Origin: JAAYAE01 sp963678395
GTDB taxonomy: Bacteria; Bacillota; Negativicutes; Acidaminococcales; Acidaminococcaceae
Length of the DNA: 64,000 bases
Assembly (NCBI GenBank): GCA_963678395.1
Contig: OY782827.1
Location: forward strand, 1,860,001 to 1,924,000
Direction: 5' to 3'
The translations under genes were made by a program, and so were the position numbers. Every line of letters begins with the position of its first letter. The stretch's first letter is position 1. A model generated the notes under the pieces. That model was given only the letters and a program-made list of their open reading frames with translations. It was not told the DNA's origin and ran no database searches. Shown here in pieces: positions 35,194 through 44,583 of the stretch.

Positions 35194-35940
35194 TTATTTA
35201 ACCAGTGCTGTCCTTTGACGAACCACCTCATAAAGTAAAATAGCCCCTGCTGCTGAAGCATTTAATGAGAAAACTTCGCCACGCATAGGTATCTTTACCA
35301 ACAAATCGCAGTTTTCCTTCACTAGACGGCCCAAGCCTTTTCCTTCTGCACCAATAACCAATACGATTGGCCCTGTAAGATTGCCCTGAAAATAATCCAC
35401 GGCTCCCTCCATATCAGCGCCCACAACCCAAAATCCCTTGGCCTTAAGTTCATTAATAGTTTGCGTTATATTACCAATTTTTACTGTGGGAACATATTCT
35501 ACTGCTCCTGCAGAAATTTTAGCAACAACGGCATTAAGCGGACAACTGCGGCGTTGAGGCATTAGTATGCCATGTACACCTGCAGCATCTGCAGTCCTAA
35601 TAAGTGCCCCTACATTTTGAGGGTCCTGTAATTCATCTAAAAGTAAAAGAAAAGGCTCCTGATTTTTATTATGAGCTTTTTCCAATACTTCTTCCAACTC
35701 ATAAAACCGCACAGGTGCACCTAAAGCTATGACACCTTGATGACGCAACCCCTGCGACATTTGATTTAATTTTTCTATTTTAACAAATTCTACTAAAAGT
35801 CCCTGGGTCTTAGCCAAATTAACAATTTCGCCAATACTCCCGCCTTTTATGCCATCTTGCACCAAAAGCTTGTTTATGGCTCGCCCGCTCCGCAACGCTT
35901 CCGTAACAGAATTGCGTCCTACAATAATTTCATCAGACAT
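35194..35940 (-). CDS. rlmB: 23S rRNA (guanosine-2'-O-)-methyltransferase RlmB
   Basis: SPOUT-family methyltransferase of the TrmH/RlmB group, which 2'-O-methylates G2251 in 23S rRNA of E. coli. About 248 residues: N-terminal substrate-binding domain (IVGRNSVTEALRSGRAINKL), then LLLLDELQDPQNVGALIRTA, VLVIGAEGKGLGRLV and the C-terminal knot IPMRGEVFSLNASAAGAILL. I use the ATG giving MSDEIIVGRN behind AGGTGGGTAAA. Lies between thyX and sigH. Confidence 0.92.
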   Translation of the reverse strand: MSDEIIVGRNSVTEALRSGRAINKLLVQDGIKGGSIGEIVNLAKTQGLLVEFVKIEKLNQMSQGLRHQGVIALGAPVRFYELEEVLEKAHNKNQEPFLLLLDELQDPQNVGALIRTADAAGVHGILMPQRRSCPLNAVVAKISAGAVEYVPTVKIGNITQTINELKAKGFWVVGADMEGAVDYFQGNLTGPIVLVIGAEGKGLGRLVKENCDLLVKIPMRGEVFSLNASAAGAILLYEVVRQRTALVK

Positions 35941-35986
35941 TTTACCCACCTATTCCAACTTCTGACCTCTTTGACCATTACCATTA

Positions 35987-36667
35987 TTATTTATTTTTTT
36001 GCAAAGCATCTAACCTTCCGCAAGACATAGAACCTTCATGACAAATGCCCTGTGTTACACAACTCGGACCGGCATTTTCAAATAAAACCGGTGCTACCTG
36101 CTTAACTTCCATTAACATTTTTTCTGCCAAAGCCCTAATTTCCCACTGGGCTCTGCTACAACAACGAAGTTCAAAAAAATGGTGTAAGGCTCTAGCGTTC
36201 ATAGTTACTACTATTTTTGTTTCTGCCGCATTAGGTAAAATATAGCGTGCATCTTCAGCTGGCACACCCATTTCAGTCCATTCTGTATACAAACATTGTA
36301 TTTCCTTATTTATAGCTTCAAATTTCGCCTTAGCCTCAGGTCTTGAGCTAATACTGGGAGGAATAATAGTTTCGAAATTATGTTCTTTCACATAGCGTTG
36401 AGATTGTTGTTCATAAGAAGCTATGCGATGGCGCACCAATTGATGTGTTAGTACTCTAGACACACCCTCAATAGCAAAAGTAAAACTAACATGTTCCAAT
36501 GTGGAAAAATGACCCATTGCAACAAGTTTGCGCACTAATTTTTCTGCTTGCTCATCACTTATCTTTTCTTCCAATTCTGCTGCTCCAATAGGCGAGTAAC
36601 ACAACCTAGCACTCATAGCCACTGTTTTTTCCGGCTCAGTTGTATATCTTAATAATTTGACCTCCAT
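35987..36667 (-). CDS. thyX: Flavin-dependent thymidylate synthase ThyX
   Basis: Makes dTMP from dUMP using methylene-tetrahydrofolate, FAD and NADPH. 226 residues with the ThyX motif RHRIASYEQQSQRY (RHRxxSxxxxSxRY) around residue 80 and HFSTLEHVSFTF. The C-terminus has a cysteine cluster (CVTQGICHEGSMSCGRL). Embedded between mrnC and rlmB, as in several clostridia and Negativicutes. Confidence 0.95.
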   Translation of the reverse strand: MEVKLLRYTTEPEKTVAMSARLCYSPIGAAELEEKISDEQAEKLVRKLVAMGHFSTLEHVSFTFAIEGVSRVLTHQLVRHRIASYEQQSQRYVKEHNFETIIPPSISSRPEAKAKFEAINKEIQCLYTEWTEMGVPAEDARYILPNAAETKIVVTMNARALHHFFELRCCSRAQWEIRALAEKMLMEVKQVAPVLFENAGPSCVTQGICHEGSMSCGRLDALQKNK

Positions 36668-36708
36668 TTTTTCACCTCTATTATTCTAAAGAAGAGCAAG
36701 CTCTCCAC

Positions 36709-37176
36709 TTATTTATTTTGCTTCTTTTGCATTTCTTTTTGAATTATGACAAATGATTTGTCTAAAAAATCCCCTAAGCGCTCTTCCTGCTCACTTAAAA
36801 ACAGCCATCCTGCCAAAGCCTCCCAGGCTGTTCCTTGTCTGTATTCCCGCACACTAGCACTTTTAGGTACAGTTGATTTTGTATTACGGCCACGGCGGGC
36901 AATAGCAGCTTCTTCCGGTGTAAGTTCTTCAATCAAAGCATCCATAGCCTTAGCCTGCATAACTGCAGAAACCATTTGTGCTCCCAAATTGTGCAATACC
37001 CGTACCTGTGCAGATGTGGGCAAAAGACGCATGCGCACATACAAAGAAAATACTGCATCCCCAATATAGGCCAAAATAACAGGATTTAATTGTTTGGGAT
37101 CCGATAAAAGTTCTAGTTCCGGTCCACAAGCCGCCAAAGCCTGTTTTTTTATAATACTATACTGCTCAAATTTCAC
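36709..37176 (-). CDS. mrnC: Mini-ribonuclease III (MrnC)
   Basis: RNase III catalytic domain without a dsRNA-binding domain; in B. subtilis it matures the 23S rRNA ends. 155 residues with NPVILAYIGDAVFSLYVRMR near residue 30, containing the catalytic Asp, and EEAAIARRGRNTKS. The GTG start overlaps the cysS TGA by four bases (GTGA), implying coupled translation. Confidence 0.92.
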   Translation of the reverse strand: MKFEQYSIIKKQALAACGPELELLSDPKQLNPVILAYIGDAVFSLYVRMRLLPTSAQVRVLHNLGAQMVSAVMQAKAMDALIEELTPEEAAIARRGRNTKSTVPKSASVREYRQGTAWEALAGWLFLSEQEERLGDFLDKSFVIIQKEMQKKQNK

Positions 37177-38609
37177 TGTCTATGCCACCGCACTCCCTGG
37201 GTAGTGTCCTCTAGAACAATTCCCATTGCCGTAAGCTGGTTTCGTAGCTCATCGGCTTTAGCATAGTCTTTATTTTGACGAGCTTCCTGCCGTTGGGAAA
37301 TGATTTTTTCTATTTTTTCATCATCAGAACCAACTTTTATATCCACAATCTCATTTTTTTCTAGTACACCAATGATGCTGCTCATTTCTGCCAACAACTT
37401 TTGCATTGTGTCTACTAATTTCCCATCAGGTTGCTTTTTACTGGTAATAACAGCTTGATGATACACATTAATTTCTTTTGCTAAAGCAAACATATAGCTA
37501 ATAGCCAGAGCAGTATTAAAATCATCTCGCATAGCTTCTAAGAAATCTTCTCTTATTTTAAGTACAACGGTTTTAGTTTCTAAACTTTCTTTATCAGGGC
37601 CAACGCTAATAATCTTAGCTAACTCCGTTAAATTTTCTTTAGCTGTTTTCAGCCTAGTCAAACCACGCTCTGCCTCAGATAAGCGTTGATCACTAAAATC
37701 CAAGGGGCTCCTATAATGTGTTGATAAAATAAAGAACCGCAACACTTCCGGTGAAAAATGCTCTAAAATTTCTTTAACAGTAAAAAAATGCCCTAATGAC
37801 TTAGACATTTTTTCTTCGTTTACTGTGATAAAACCATTATGCAGCCAATAATGCACAAAAGGATGACAACCTGTGCAACCTTCAGATTGCGCAATTTCAT
37901 TTTCATGATGAGGAAAAATTAAGTCACTGCCTCCACCATGGAAATCAAAAGTCTCTCCTAGATATTTCATGCTCATAGTCGTACATTCAATATGCCAACC
38001 AGGTCTTCCTAGACCCCAAGGGCTTTCCCAAGAAGGCTCTCCCGGTTTTGCTGCCTTCCACAAAGCAAAATCCATAGGGTTTTCTTTGCGGTCGTCAACA
38101 TCTATGCGAGCACCTGCCAACATATCCTCTAAATTACGCCCGCTTAACTCACCATAATGAGCAAATTTTTCTACTCTATAATATACATCCCCATCAACTA
38201 CGTAACCATAGCCGTTGGCAATAAGCTTCTTAACTGTGCTGATAATGTCTGCCATGTGATCGGATACCCTTGGGTAAACATGGGCACGACGAACATTTAA
38301 TTGGTCCATAACCTCAAAATATGACTCAATATAACGACCGCAAATATCACTCCATTGCACACCCTCGGCATTAGCCTTGTTAATAATCTTATCATCTACA
38401 TCTGTGAAATTCTGCACATGAGTCACATCGTAACCTTCATGTTCCAAGAAGCGTCTAATAACATCCCAAGTAATAAAAGGTCTTGCATTGCCCACATGAG
38501 GGTCATTGTAAGGTGTAACACCACAAACATAGATGCCAGCCTTGCCCTTTAGCAAAGGTTTAAACTCTTCTTTTTGTTTTGTCAAAGTATTATATACTCT
38601 AATAGTCAT
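37173..38609 (-). CDS. cysS: Cysteinyl-tRNA synthetase
   Basis: Class I synthetase, 478 residues. The HIGH motif is PYNDPHVGNARPF, the zinc-ligand cysteine near residue 29 is in YVCGVTPY, the further zinc region contains HIECTTMSMKYLG and FPHHENEIAQSEG, and KMSKS occurs in NEEKMSKSLGH. The C-terminal anticodon-binding segment ends TQGVRWHRQ. RBS AAAGGAGAACTATC. Paired with mrnC. Confidence 0.97.
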   Translation of the reverse strand: MTIRVYNTLTKQKEEFKPLLKGKAGIYVCGVTPYNDPHVGNARPFITWDVIRRFLEHEGYDVTHVQNFTDVDDKIINKANAEGVQWSDICGRYIESYFEVMDQLNVRRAHVYPRVSDHMADIISTVKKLIANGYGYVVDGDVYYRVEKFAHYGELSGRNLEDMLAGARIDVDDRKENPMDFALWKAAKPGEPSWESPWGLGRPGWHIECTTMSMKYLGETFDFHGGGSDLIFPHHENEIAQSEGCTGCHPFVHYWLHNGFITVNEEKMSKSLGHFFTVKEILEHFSPEVLRFFILSTHYRSPLDFSDQRLSEAERGLTRLKTAKENLTELAKIISVGPDKESLETKTVVLKIREDFLEAMRDDFNTALAISYMFALAKEINVYHQAVITSKKQPDGKLVDTMQKLLAEMSSIIGVLEKNEIVDIKVGSDDEKIEKIISQRQEARQNKDYAKADELRNQLTAMGIVLEDTTQGVRWHRQ

Positions 38610-38621
38610 GATAGTTCTCCT

Positions 38622-40097
38622 TTAAGCTAATGAAATACCTGCTTTTTCTAAGCTGCTTTTTATCCGTTTGATACTGCGTTCTACTCCCAAAAGTGGTATC
38701 ATTTCCACCAATTCCGGACCATGCTGATTTCCCGTTAAAGCCACGCGAACAGGCATATAAACTAACTTGCCACCAAACTTAGTAGCCTTTTGTATAGACT
38801 TAAAAATACCTTTTACAACTATTCCATCAATAGTTGATGCCGCCTGTAATTCATCTATAAACATTTTCATAACCACAGGAACAGAGTCTTCTTTTAATAC
38901 GGCTTCTGCCTCTGTAGTTTCAAAATCGAAATCATCGGCAAAATACATACTTACTGCCTGAGGAATTTCAGCACCAAAGGATACTTGTTCCTTGGCGGTC
39001 GCTACTACTTTTTCCAACCATGCCAATTCTTCACCCTGTTCAGCACCTGTCATGTAACCTGCGCTGATCATATGGGGTTTAGCTGCAGAAAAAAACTCTT
39101 CTGCCGTTAATTTGCGCATATAGTGCTGATTAATCCAATTGAGTTTATCCACGTCAAAAACAGCAGGGTTCTTCGCCACATGTTCCATAGAAAAAGCGTT
39201 TATTAATTCTTCTTCAGTGAAAATCTCTTGTTCACTATTAGGCGCCCAACCCAGTAAAGCCAAAAAGTTAACAAGGCCTTCCGGTAAATAACCCATTTGC
39301 CGGTATTGGTCTACCGATGTAGCTCCGTGTCTTTTACTCATTTTCTTTTTATCTTTACCTAAAATCAAAGAAATATGGCCAAATTGAGGACGTTCAAAGT
39401 TCAAAGCATCATAAATTAGTAATTGCCTTGGTGTATTCGATAAATGCTCTTCAGCGCGAATTACATGTGTAATATGCATTAAAAAATCATCAATAACTAC
39501 CGCATAATTGTAAGTTGGAATTCCATCTGATTTGACTATAACGAAATCGCCAATTCCATCTGATTCAAAGCTTACTTCTCCACGCACCAGGTCAACAAAA
39601 TTCAACTTTTCTCCTTCGGGAACACGAAAACGTATGCTAGGCTTTCTTCCTTCAGCCTTAAATGCCTCTATATGTTCAGGTGATAAACTACGGCATTTTC
39701 CCATATAACGCGGCATCATAGATTTAGCAGTAAGAGCTTCTCTTTCTGCATCCAATTCCTGTGGTGTACAGTAGCAATAATAAGCTTTACCCTCAGACAA
39801 TAACTTATCAGTATACTTCTTATATATAGCTAGACGCTCCATTTGATGATACGGTCCATAAGGTCCACCTACGTCTATTCCTTCATCCCAATCCAGCCCA
39901 AGCCACTTTAAAGCAGCTTTTATGTTTTCTTCTGATTCAGGTGTCGAACGCTCCACATCGGTATCTTCTATTCTAAGAACCATCTTTCCGCCCATTTTAC
40001 GAGCCAAAAGCCAATTAAATAAAGCAGAACGTGCGCCGCCAATATGAAACGGTCCAGTAGGGCTCGGTGCAAATCTTACACGCATTTCTTTGTCCAT
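38622..40097 (-). CDS. gltX: Glutamyl-tRNA synthetase
   Basis: Class I synthetase. The ATG giving MDKEMRVRFAPSPTGPFHIG follows GGAGGAATATTTC; about 41 in-frame codons upstream precede this site and are rejected. 491 residues with HIGH (GPFHIGGARSALFNWL) and KMSKR (DKKKMSKRHGATSV). Followed by cysS after 12 nt, consistent with a gltX-cysS unit. Confidence 0.96.
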   Translation of the reverse strand: MDKEMRVRFAPSPTGPFHIGGARSALFNWLLARKMGGKMVLRIEDTDVERSTPESEENIKAALKWLGLDWDEGIDVGGPYGPYHQMERLAIYKKYTDKLLSEGKAYYCYCTPQELDAEREALTAKSMMPRYMGKCRSLSPEHIEAFKAEGRKPSIRFRVPEGEKLNFVDLVRGEVSFESDGIGDFVIVKSDGIPTYNYAVVIDDFLMHITHVIRAEEHLSNTPRQLLIYDALNFERPQFGHISLILGKDKKKMSKRHGATSVDQYRQMGYLPEGLVNFLALLGWAPNSEQEIFTEEELINAFSMEHVAKNPAVFDVDKLNWINQHYMRKLTAEEFFSAAKPHMISAGYMTGAEQGEELAWLEKVVATAKEQVSFGAEIPQAVSMYFADDFDFETTEAEAVLKEDSVPVVMKMFIDELQAASTIDGIVVKGIFKSIQKATKFGGKLVYMPVRVALTGNQHGPELVEMIPLLGVERSIKRIKSSLEKAGISLA

Positions 40098-40271
40098 GAA
40101 ATATTCCTCCATTATAATTAATAAGTAATAAGTAAATTGCTGCCTGTAATTCTCTGCAAAAGAATATTTCTGACAGACTTTTGGCAAACAATCATAAATA
40201 AGCAACTTAATTAAACGCAAAAATCAGATAATGTAATCAAACTACCTGCCTATTATAACATAAAGTGCAGA

Positions 40272-41468
40272 TTATTTTTTGCCTATTACCGTAACAATTA
40301 CTTGTGCAGCTATGCCTTCTTTACGACCAACAAAGCCCAACATTTCCGTAGTCGTGGCCTTAACATTCAAAGCATCTGAAGCCAAATTTAACTCCTTGCA
40401 CAAATTAGCTTCCATTTGCTCTCTATAGGGAGATATTTTGGGTTGCTGAGCGATAATCGTAATATCTGCATTGCCTACTTGCCAACCAGCTACAGCCAAA
40501 AGCTTTACAGTATAACGCAAAAGCTCCATGCTATCTGCATCTTTAAATTTTTCATCATTATCGGGGAAATACTTGCCAATATCTCCCATACCCGCAGCCC
40601 CTAGCATAGCATCCATTAATGCGTGTAATGCTACATCTGCGTCAGAATGTCCATCCAATCCCAGCTCATAAGGTATTATTACACCGCATAGGATAAGTTT
40701 TCTATTTGGTACTAAGCAGTGTACATCAAAGCCACTGCCAACATGTATATTGCCCCTCACAACAAGCTCTCCTTTTTGTTTTAATAAGGATTTCGCCCAA
40801 AGCAAATCTTCCGGAGTGGTTATTTTCTGGTTTTCGTAAGACCCTTCTACTGCAACAACCGGCACGCCCATAAGTTCAACAACCCCGGCATCATCAGTAA
40901 CAACTGCGCCTGTTATTTTAAGGGCATTATATGCCATCTTTAATAACCCCAGCCTAAATATTTGTGGCGTTTGCACAGCTCTTAGTACTTTACGATTAGG
41001 CGTTCCTGTTACGAAATTGTTTTCATCTACAGCCTTTATCGTATCTTTTACCGGCATTGCCGCTATGGCAGCACCTGTTTGTTTGGCTGCCTGCCAGACT
41101 CTTTCAAATATTTGTGCTGTGGCAAAAGGCCTCGCACCGTCATGTATGGCGACATATCCTTCCGTCCCTTGTATACTATTTAAAGCATTTGCTACAGAAT
41201 CCTGTCTTTCCTTGCCGCCGGCCACTACTTCCCACTTCATCCCAGGATAATATTCATCCTGATATTTTTCTATAAGCTCAGACGCCTCCCTGATTTCAGA
41301 GGTTCCAACAACAACTACTATTCTTGCAAGATTCTTAATTTTATTAATTTGTTTTAAGTTATGCACTAATATAGGCGCTGTTCCTAAAACCACAAAAGCC
41401 TTGTTTTTACCAAGGCCTAAGCGTTTCCCTACTCCAGCAGCCGCCAAAACTACTATAAGGTTTTCCAT
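40272..41468 (-). CDS. ispDF: Bifunctional IspD/IspF
   Basis: Fusion of two MEP isoprenoid pathway enzymes. Residues 1 to about 230 are IspD (2-C-methyl-D-erythritol 4-phosphate cytidylyltransferase): VLAAAGVGKRLGLGKNKAF and HDGARPFA. Residues from about 243 are IspF (2-C-methyl-D-erythritol 2,4-cyclodiphosphate synthase): GSGFDVHCL, GLDGHSDADVALHALMDAML and KATTTEMLGFVGRKEGIAA. 398 residues with no frameshift between the domains. Lies between yacL and gltX. Confidence 0.96.
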   Translation of the reverse strand: MENLIVVLAAAGVGKRLGLGKNKAFVVLGTAPILVHNLKQINKIKNLARIVVVVGTSEIREASELIEKYQDEYYPGMKWEVVAGGKERQDSVANALNSIQGTEGYVAIHDGARPFATAQIFERVWQAAKQTGAAIAAMPVKDTIKAVDENNFVTGTPNRKVLRAVQTPQIFRLGLLKMAYNALKITGAVVTDDAGVVELMGVPVVAVEGSYENQKITTPEDLLWAKSLLKQKGELVVRGNIHVGSGFDVHCLVPNRKLILCGVIIPYELGLDGHSDADVALHALMDAMLGAAGMGDIGKYFPDNDEKFKDADSMELLRYTVKLLAVAGWQVGNADITIIAQQPKISPYREQMEANLCKELNLASDALNVKATTTEMLGFVGRKEGIAAQVIVTVIGKK

Positions 41469-41482
41469 AATTTTCTCCTACA

Positions 41483-42595
41483 CTATTTTATTTTAGCAAA
41501 GATCATTCGTCCTGCCGATGTTTGCAAAACCGACGTCACTATAACAGACACAGTTGCATTAACATATCTCTTAGCATTTTCTACCACTATCATGGTGCCG
41601 TCATCCAAATAGGCAATAGCTTGACCTTGTTCTTTACCTTCTTTGGCTAAAAAAGCTTTCATTTCTTCTCCCGGCAGCACAGCCGGTTTTACTGCATTGG
41701 CCAAATCATTAATATTTAAAATGCGTACGCCTTGAATTTCTGCCACCTTACTTAAATTGAAGTCATTAGTTGCTACCGCTCCGCCTATTTCTTTGCAAAG
41801 CCTAACTAATTTTGCATCAACTTCAGTAATATCATCATAGTCCTTCTCACTAATTTGCACTTTTATTAATTTATTAGCCTGTATTTCTTTAACCACGTCT
41901 AAGCCCCTGCGACCACGATTGCGTTTTAAAGTGTCTGAGGAATCAGCTATTTTTTGCAGCTCTTCCAAAACAAATTTTGTAATCACAATAGTTCCATCTA
42001 AAAACCCTGTTTTTATAATATCTACAATACGCCCATCAATCAAAACACTGGTATCAAGGATTTTATAATTGCAAGAAACTAAATGAGCACTTTCTTTCTT
42101 TGTGCTCTCCCTCGGTATCCACAAAGAAGGAACCCGATTAAAAAAAGATATGATATCAGTACGTTTACGCAAGGCGACTTTGGCACCAACAATAGCAAAA
42201 ATCAAACTCAAAATTAAAGGAATATATGATCCTATAATTGGTAAATGAGAAAATGGTGTCCCTAGTAAATTGGCTACCACAAGACCAATAATAGCACCCA
42301 TTGCTACTACTAGAATGTAGCTAGTTGGTAGCTTCGATAAAACTACAGCAATAAGTTCTGTAAAGCGCATAGTCCTGTTAATAAGTGCAGGAGCCAATGC
42401 ATAACCAACACCGCCGAAACACAAAACGCCCAAAATACCTGCCAGAGTTGTTGCTATCGTAACACCAAATATACCACTACTTTCGAATTTATAATTCACT
42501 ACTCCTGAAATATATGGCGTCATGAGCTCCATTAAAATCAATCCAGTAATAGCAAAAACGATCACTATTGTTATTTTTAAAACTTTTTCCAGCAT
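41483..42595 (-). CDS. yacL: Membrane PIN/TRAM-domain protein (YacL family)
   Basis: 370 residues: about four N-terminal membrane segments (residues 7-145), a PIN nuclease-like domain starting YKILDTSVLIDGRIVDIIKT with acidic active-site-type residues, and a C-terminal TRAM domain (YLDDGTMIVVENAKRYVNAT). Predicted RNA-binding or nuclease activity at the membrane; substrate unknown. 14 nt before ispDF, behind a strong AAAGGAGGTGAAGAG site. Confidence 0.9.
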   Translation of the reverse strand: MLEKVLKITIVIVFAITGLILMELMTPYISGVVNYKFESSGIFGVTIATTLAGILGVLCFGGVGYALAPALINRTMRFTELIAVVLSKLPTSYILVVAMGAIIGLVVANLLGTPFSHLPIIGSYIPLILSLIFAIVGAKVALRKRTDIISFFNRVPSLWIPRESTKKESAHLVSCNYKILDTSVLIDGRIVDIIKTGFLDGTIVITKFVLEELQKIADSSDTLKRNRGRRGLDVVKEIQANKLIKVQISEKDYDDITEVDAKLVRLCKEIGGAVATNDFNLSKVAEIQGVRILNINDLANAVKPAVLPGEEMKAFLAKEGKEQGQAIAYLDDGTMIVVENAKRYVNATVSVIVTSVLQTSAGRMIFAKIK

Positions 42596-42662
42596 CTCTT
42601 CACCTCCTTTCCCTTACATCGCTCCATTTTACTATAAATATGCTCATAAATATACCCAAAAA

Positions 42663-42688
42663 AAAATACGTTAAAATCAACGTATTTT
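42663..42688 (-). terminator. Rho-independent terminator after carD
   Basis: Perfect stem AAAATACGTT/AACGTATTTT with a 6-nt loop, followed in the minus sense by TTTTTGGGT. The carD stop is inside the 5' arm. Confidence 0.8.
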
Positions 42689-43169
42689 AGCTGAAAAAAT
42701 TCATTAACCATGCTTCACTTTTCGGTCCATCACATGACCTAACCAGCATAACCTCACTTAGCAATATTTGTTTAGCTGTATTCAAAAGCCGTCTTTCTCC
42801 CGTAGAGAGTTTTTTTGTATCTTCTTGTACTGCTAACGTGCGCACCACATCAGCAACTTCAAAAATATCGCCGCTTTTCATTTTATCTAAATACATATTA
42901 AAACGTCTATTCCAAGTAATTGTCTTCATTATGTTTTCCGGACGTTCTTTTAATACATTTTCAACCTTAGTCAAAACCTCTTGATCAACAATATGGCGGA
43001 CACCAACACGCTCGACATTTCCTTTGGGAATCATAACCTTCATGTCTCCTAGGAGCATTTGCAAGATAAAGTATTCGACAATATTACCGTCCATTGTGCG
43101 TTCTTCAACTTCTTCAATTATTCCAGCGCCGTGCATTGGATAAACAACTTTATCTCCTATAGCAAACAT
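42687..43169 (-). CDS. carD: CarD/CdnL family transcriptional regulator
   Basis: RNA polymerase-binding regulator. The ATG giving MFAIGDKVVYPMHGAGIIEE follows AAGGAGGGGGACAAGA; 39 upstream in-frame codons precede the site. 160 residues with an N-terminal RNA polymerase-interacting domain (IGDKVVYPMHGAGIIEEVEE) and a helical C-terminal DNA-binding domain. Related proteins stabilise open complexes at rRNA and ribosomal promoters. Two tandem promoters lie upstream. Confidence 0.92.
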   Translation of the reverse strand: MFAIGDKVVYPMHGAGIIEEVEERTMDGNIVEYFILQMLLGDMKVMIPKGNVERVGVRHIVDQEVLTKVENVLKERPENIMKTITWNRRFNMYLDKMKSGDIFEVADVVRTLAVQEDTKKLSTGERRLLNTAKQILLSEVMLVRSCDGPKSEAWLMNFFS

Positions 43170-43264
43170 TCTTGTCCCCCTCCTTAAAAACACTTCTTCC
43201 AAAAATAAAAAAAACACTACCACATCCAAATACCATATCAGTTTAATAGGAAGAATATAGATAT

Positions 43265-43332
43265 ATTTTAACACACACTTTGGCATTTTGTCAAAGTTAT
43301 GTATTGTACCATGATGTTTTTGTATATGTCAA
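43265..43332 (-). promoter_or_regulatory. Tandem sigma-A promoters upstream of carD
   Basis: P1: TTGACA (43289-43294), 18-nt spacer, TAAAAT (43265-43270). P2: TTGACA (43327-43332), 18-nt spacer, TACAAT (43303-43308). They are stacked with about 38 nt between them. The remaining 126 nt to the permease stop is AT-rich, with no gene. Confidence 0.75.
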
Positions 43333-43458
43333 CAAGTAAATACGGTTAATTCTGCTTAAAGTATTTTTAAGGATTAATAAGATAATGTGCTGGGTTCTCA
43401 CTACACCTTTGGTGTTTTTATTGAAAATAAAAAATATGCCACTACGAATAGCTTTTTA

Positions 43459-44583
43459 CTATCTAATTACTAAAAAATAAATAGCTATCCCCACAATGAA
43501 TAAACTCATAACATTATAATAAGTGAACGTTTGTAAATAGTGCCGGCTTTGAGTGCTATTTTCTTCTACATAAAGCTTATACGATATAACACTCGACATA
43601 GACGCAATAAGCGTACCTAAGCCCCCCACATTTACGCCCAGAAGCAGTTCTTTGGCATAGTCAGTAAACCCTGCCAACAAAATAGCTGCTGGGACATTAC
43701 TCACTATCTGGCTTACTAAAATACTTAGACAATAAACACCGGTACCAGTCCCCATAAAGCTATTTTTAATGCCTATTACTATGGGCAAATGGGAAATATT
43801 GCCAATAAAAATGAAAAAACCTACAAAAGTAATTAACAGCGAATAATCAACTAAACGAAATAGTCCGCGCGCAAAAATTCCTACAGTTAGTATAGTGCCG
43901 GCTAAAACCAAACGGTAATCCACAAGTCGAAAAACCCCGAGCAGACAAAAAACAAATAATCCTATGAACAGATAAAGCTCCTTAGTAGCTAAAACTTCAA
44001 TAGCTTCTAAGGTGACATTTAATGTTTTTCTGCTTTCGTGTGCAAGCAACCACGACAACCACAAAGCGGCAATTACCACCAACAATATTGTATATGATAA
44101 AAGTTGCCAAGGACTCATATCATAATGAGCATAAAGAAAAAGGTTGTGAGGGCTGCCCATAGGCATTAAAGCACTGCCCAAATTAGCAGCTAAGGTCTGC
44201 CAAATGATAGTTTTTGCCATATCCATATGCAGCTGCACACCAATAACCAGTGCAAGAGGAACAAAAGTCATAACCGCCACATCATTTGTAACTAACATAG
44301 ATACAAAGAAAGTAATACCAACTAACGCTGTCGTTATATCCCTAAGGGAAACACAGCGTTGCAAAATATGTACAGCTAAATAGTCTAAAATTTTTAGTTG
44401 CTTAAATCCATTAATCACTAACATTAAGCAAAACAGCAACCCTAATAAAGAAAAATTTATATAACTAAGTTGTGGCGCGTGCCAAATGGAAGAAACTATT
44501 GCTAGCAGGCAAGCAACTACCATAATAGCCTCTCGGGGCAAAAAGGCAAGCATCCAATGCCAGATAGATTTTATCTTTATCAA
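43459..44583 (-). CDS. Putative anion permease (SLC13/ArsB-like)
   Basis: 374-residue, strongly hydrophobic protein with about ten membrane segments and the ion-transporter signature regions VTNDVAVMTFVPLAL and NLGSALMPMGSPHNLFLY (an NxGSALxPxGxPxN pattern). This resembles the ArsB/NhaD/citrate (SLC13-like) superfamily. Substrate cannot be read from sequence. The ATG overlaps the radA stop by four bases, so it is probably expressed with radA. Confidence 0.7.
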   Translation of the reverse strand: MIKIKSIWHWMLAFLPREAIMVVACLLAIVSSIWHAPQLSYINFSLLGLLFCLMLVINGFKQLKILDYLAVHILQRCVSLRDITTALVGITFFVSMLVTNDVAVMTFVPLALVIGVQLHMDMAKTIIWQTLAANLGSALMPMGSPHNLFLYAHYDMSPWQLLSYTILLVVIAALWLSWLLAHESRKTLNVTLEAIEVLATKELYLFIGLFVFCLLGVFRLVDYRLVLAGTILTVGIFARGLFRLVDYSLLITFVGFFIFIGNISHLPIVIGIKNSFMGTGTGVYCLSILVSQIVSNVPAAILLAGFTDYAKELLLGVNVGGLGTLIASMSSVISYKLYVEENSTQSRHYLQTFTYYNVMSLFIVGIAIYFLVIR

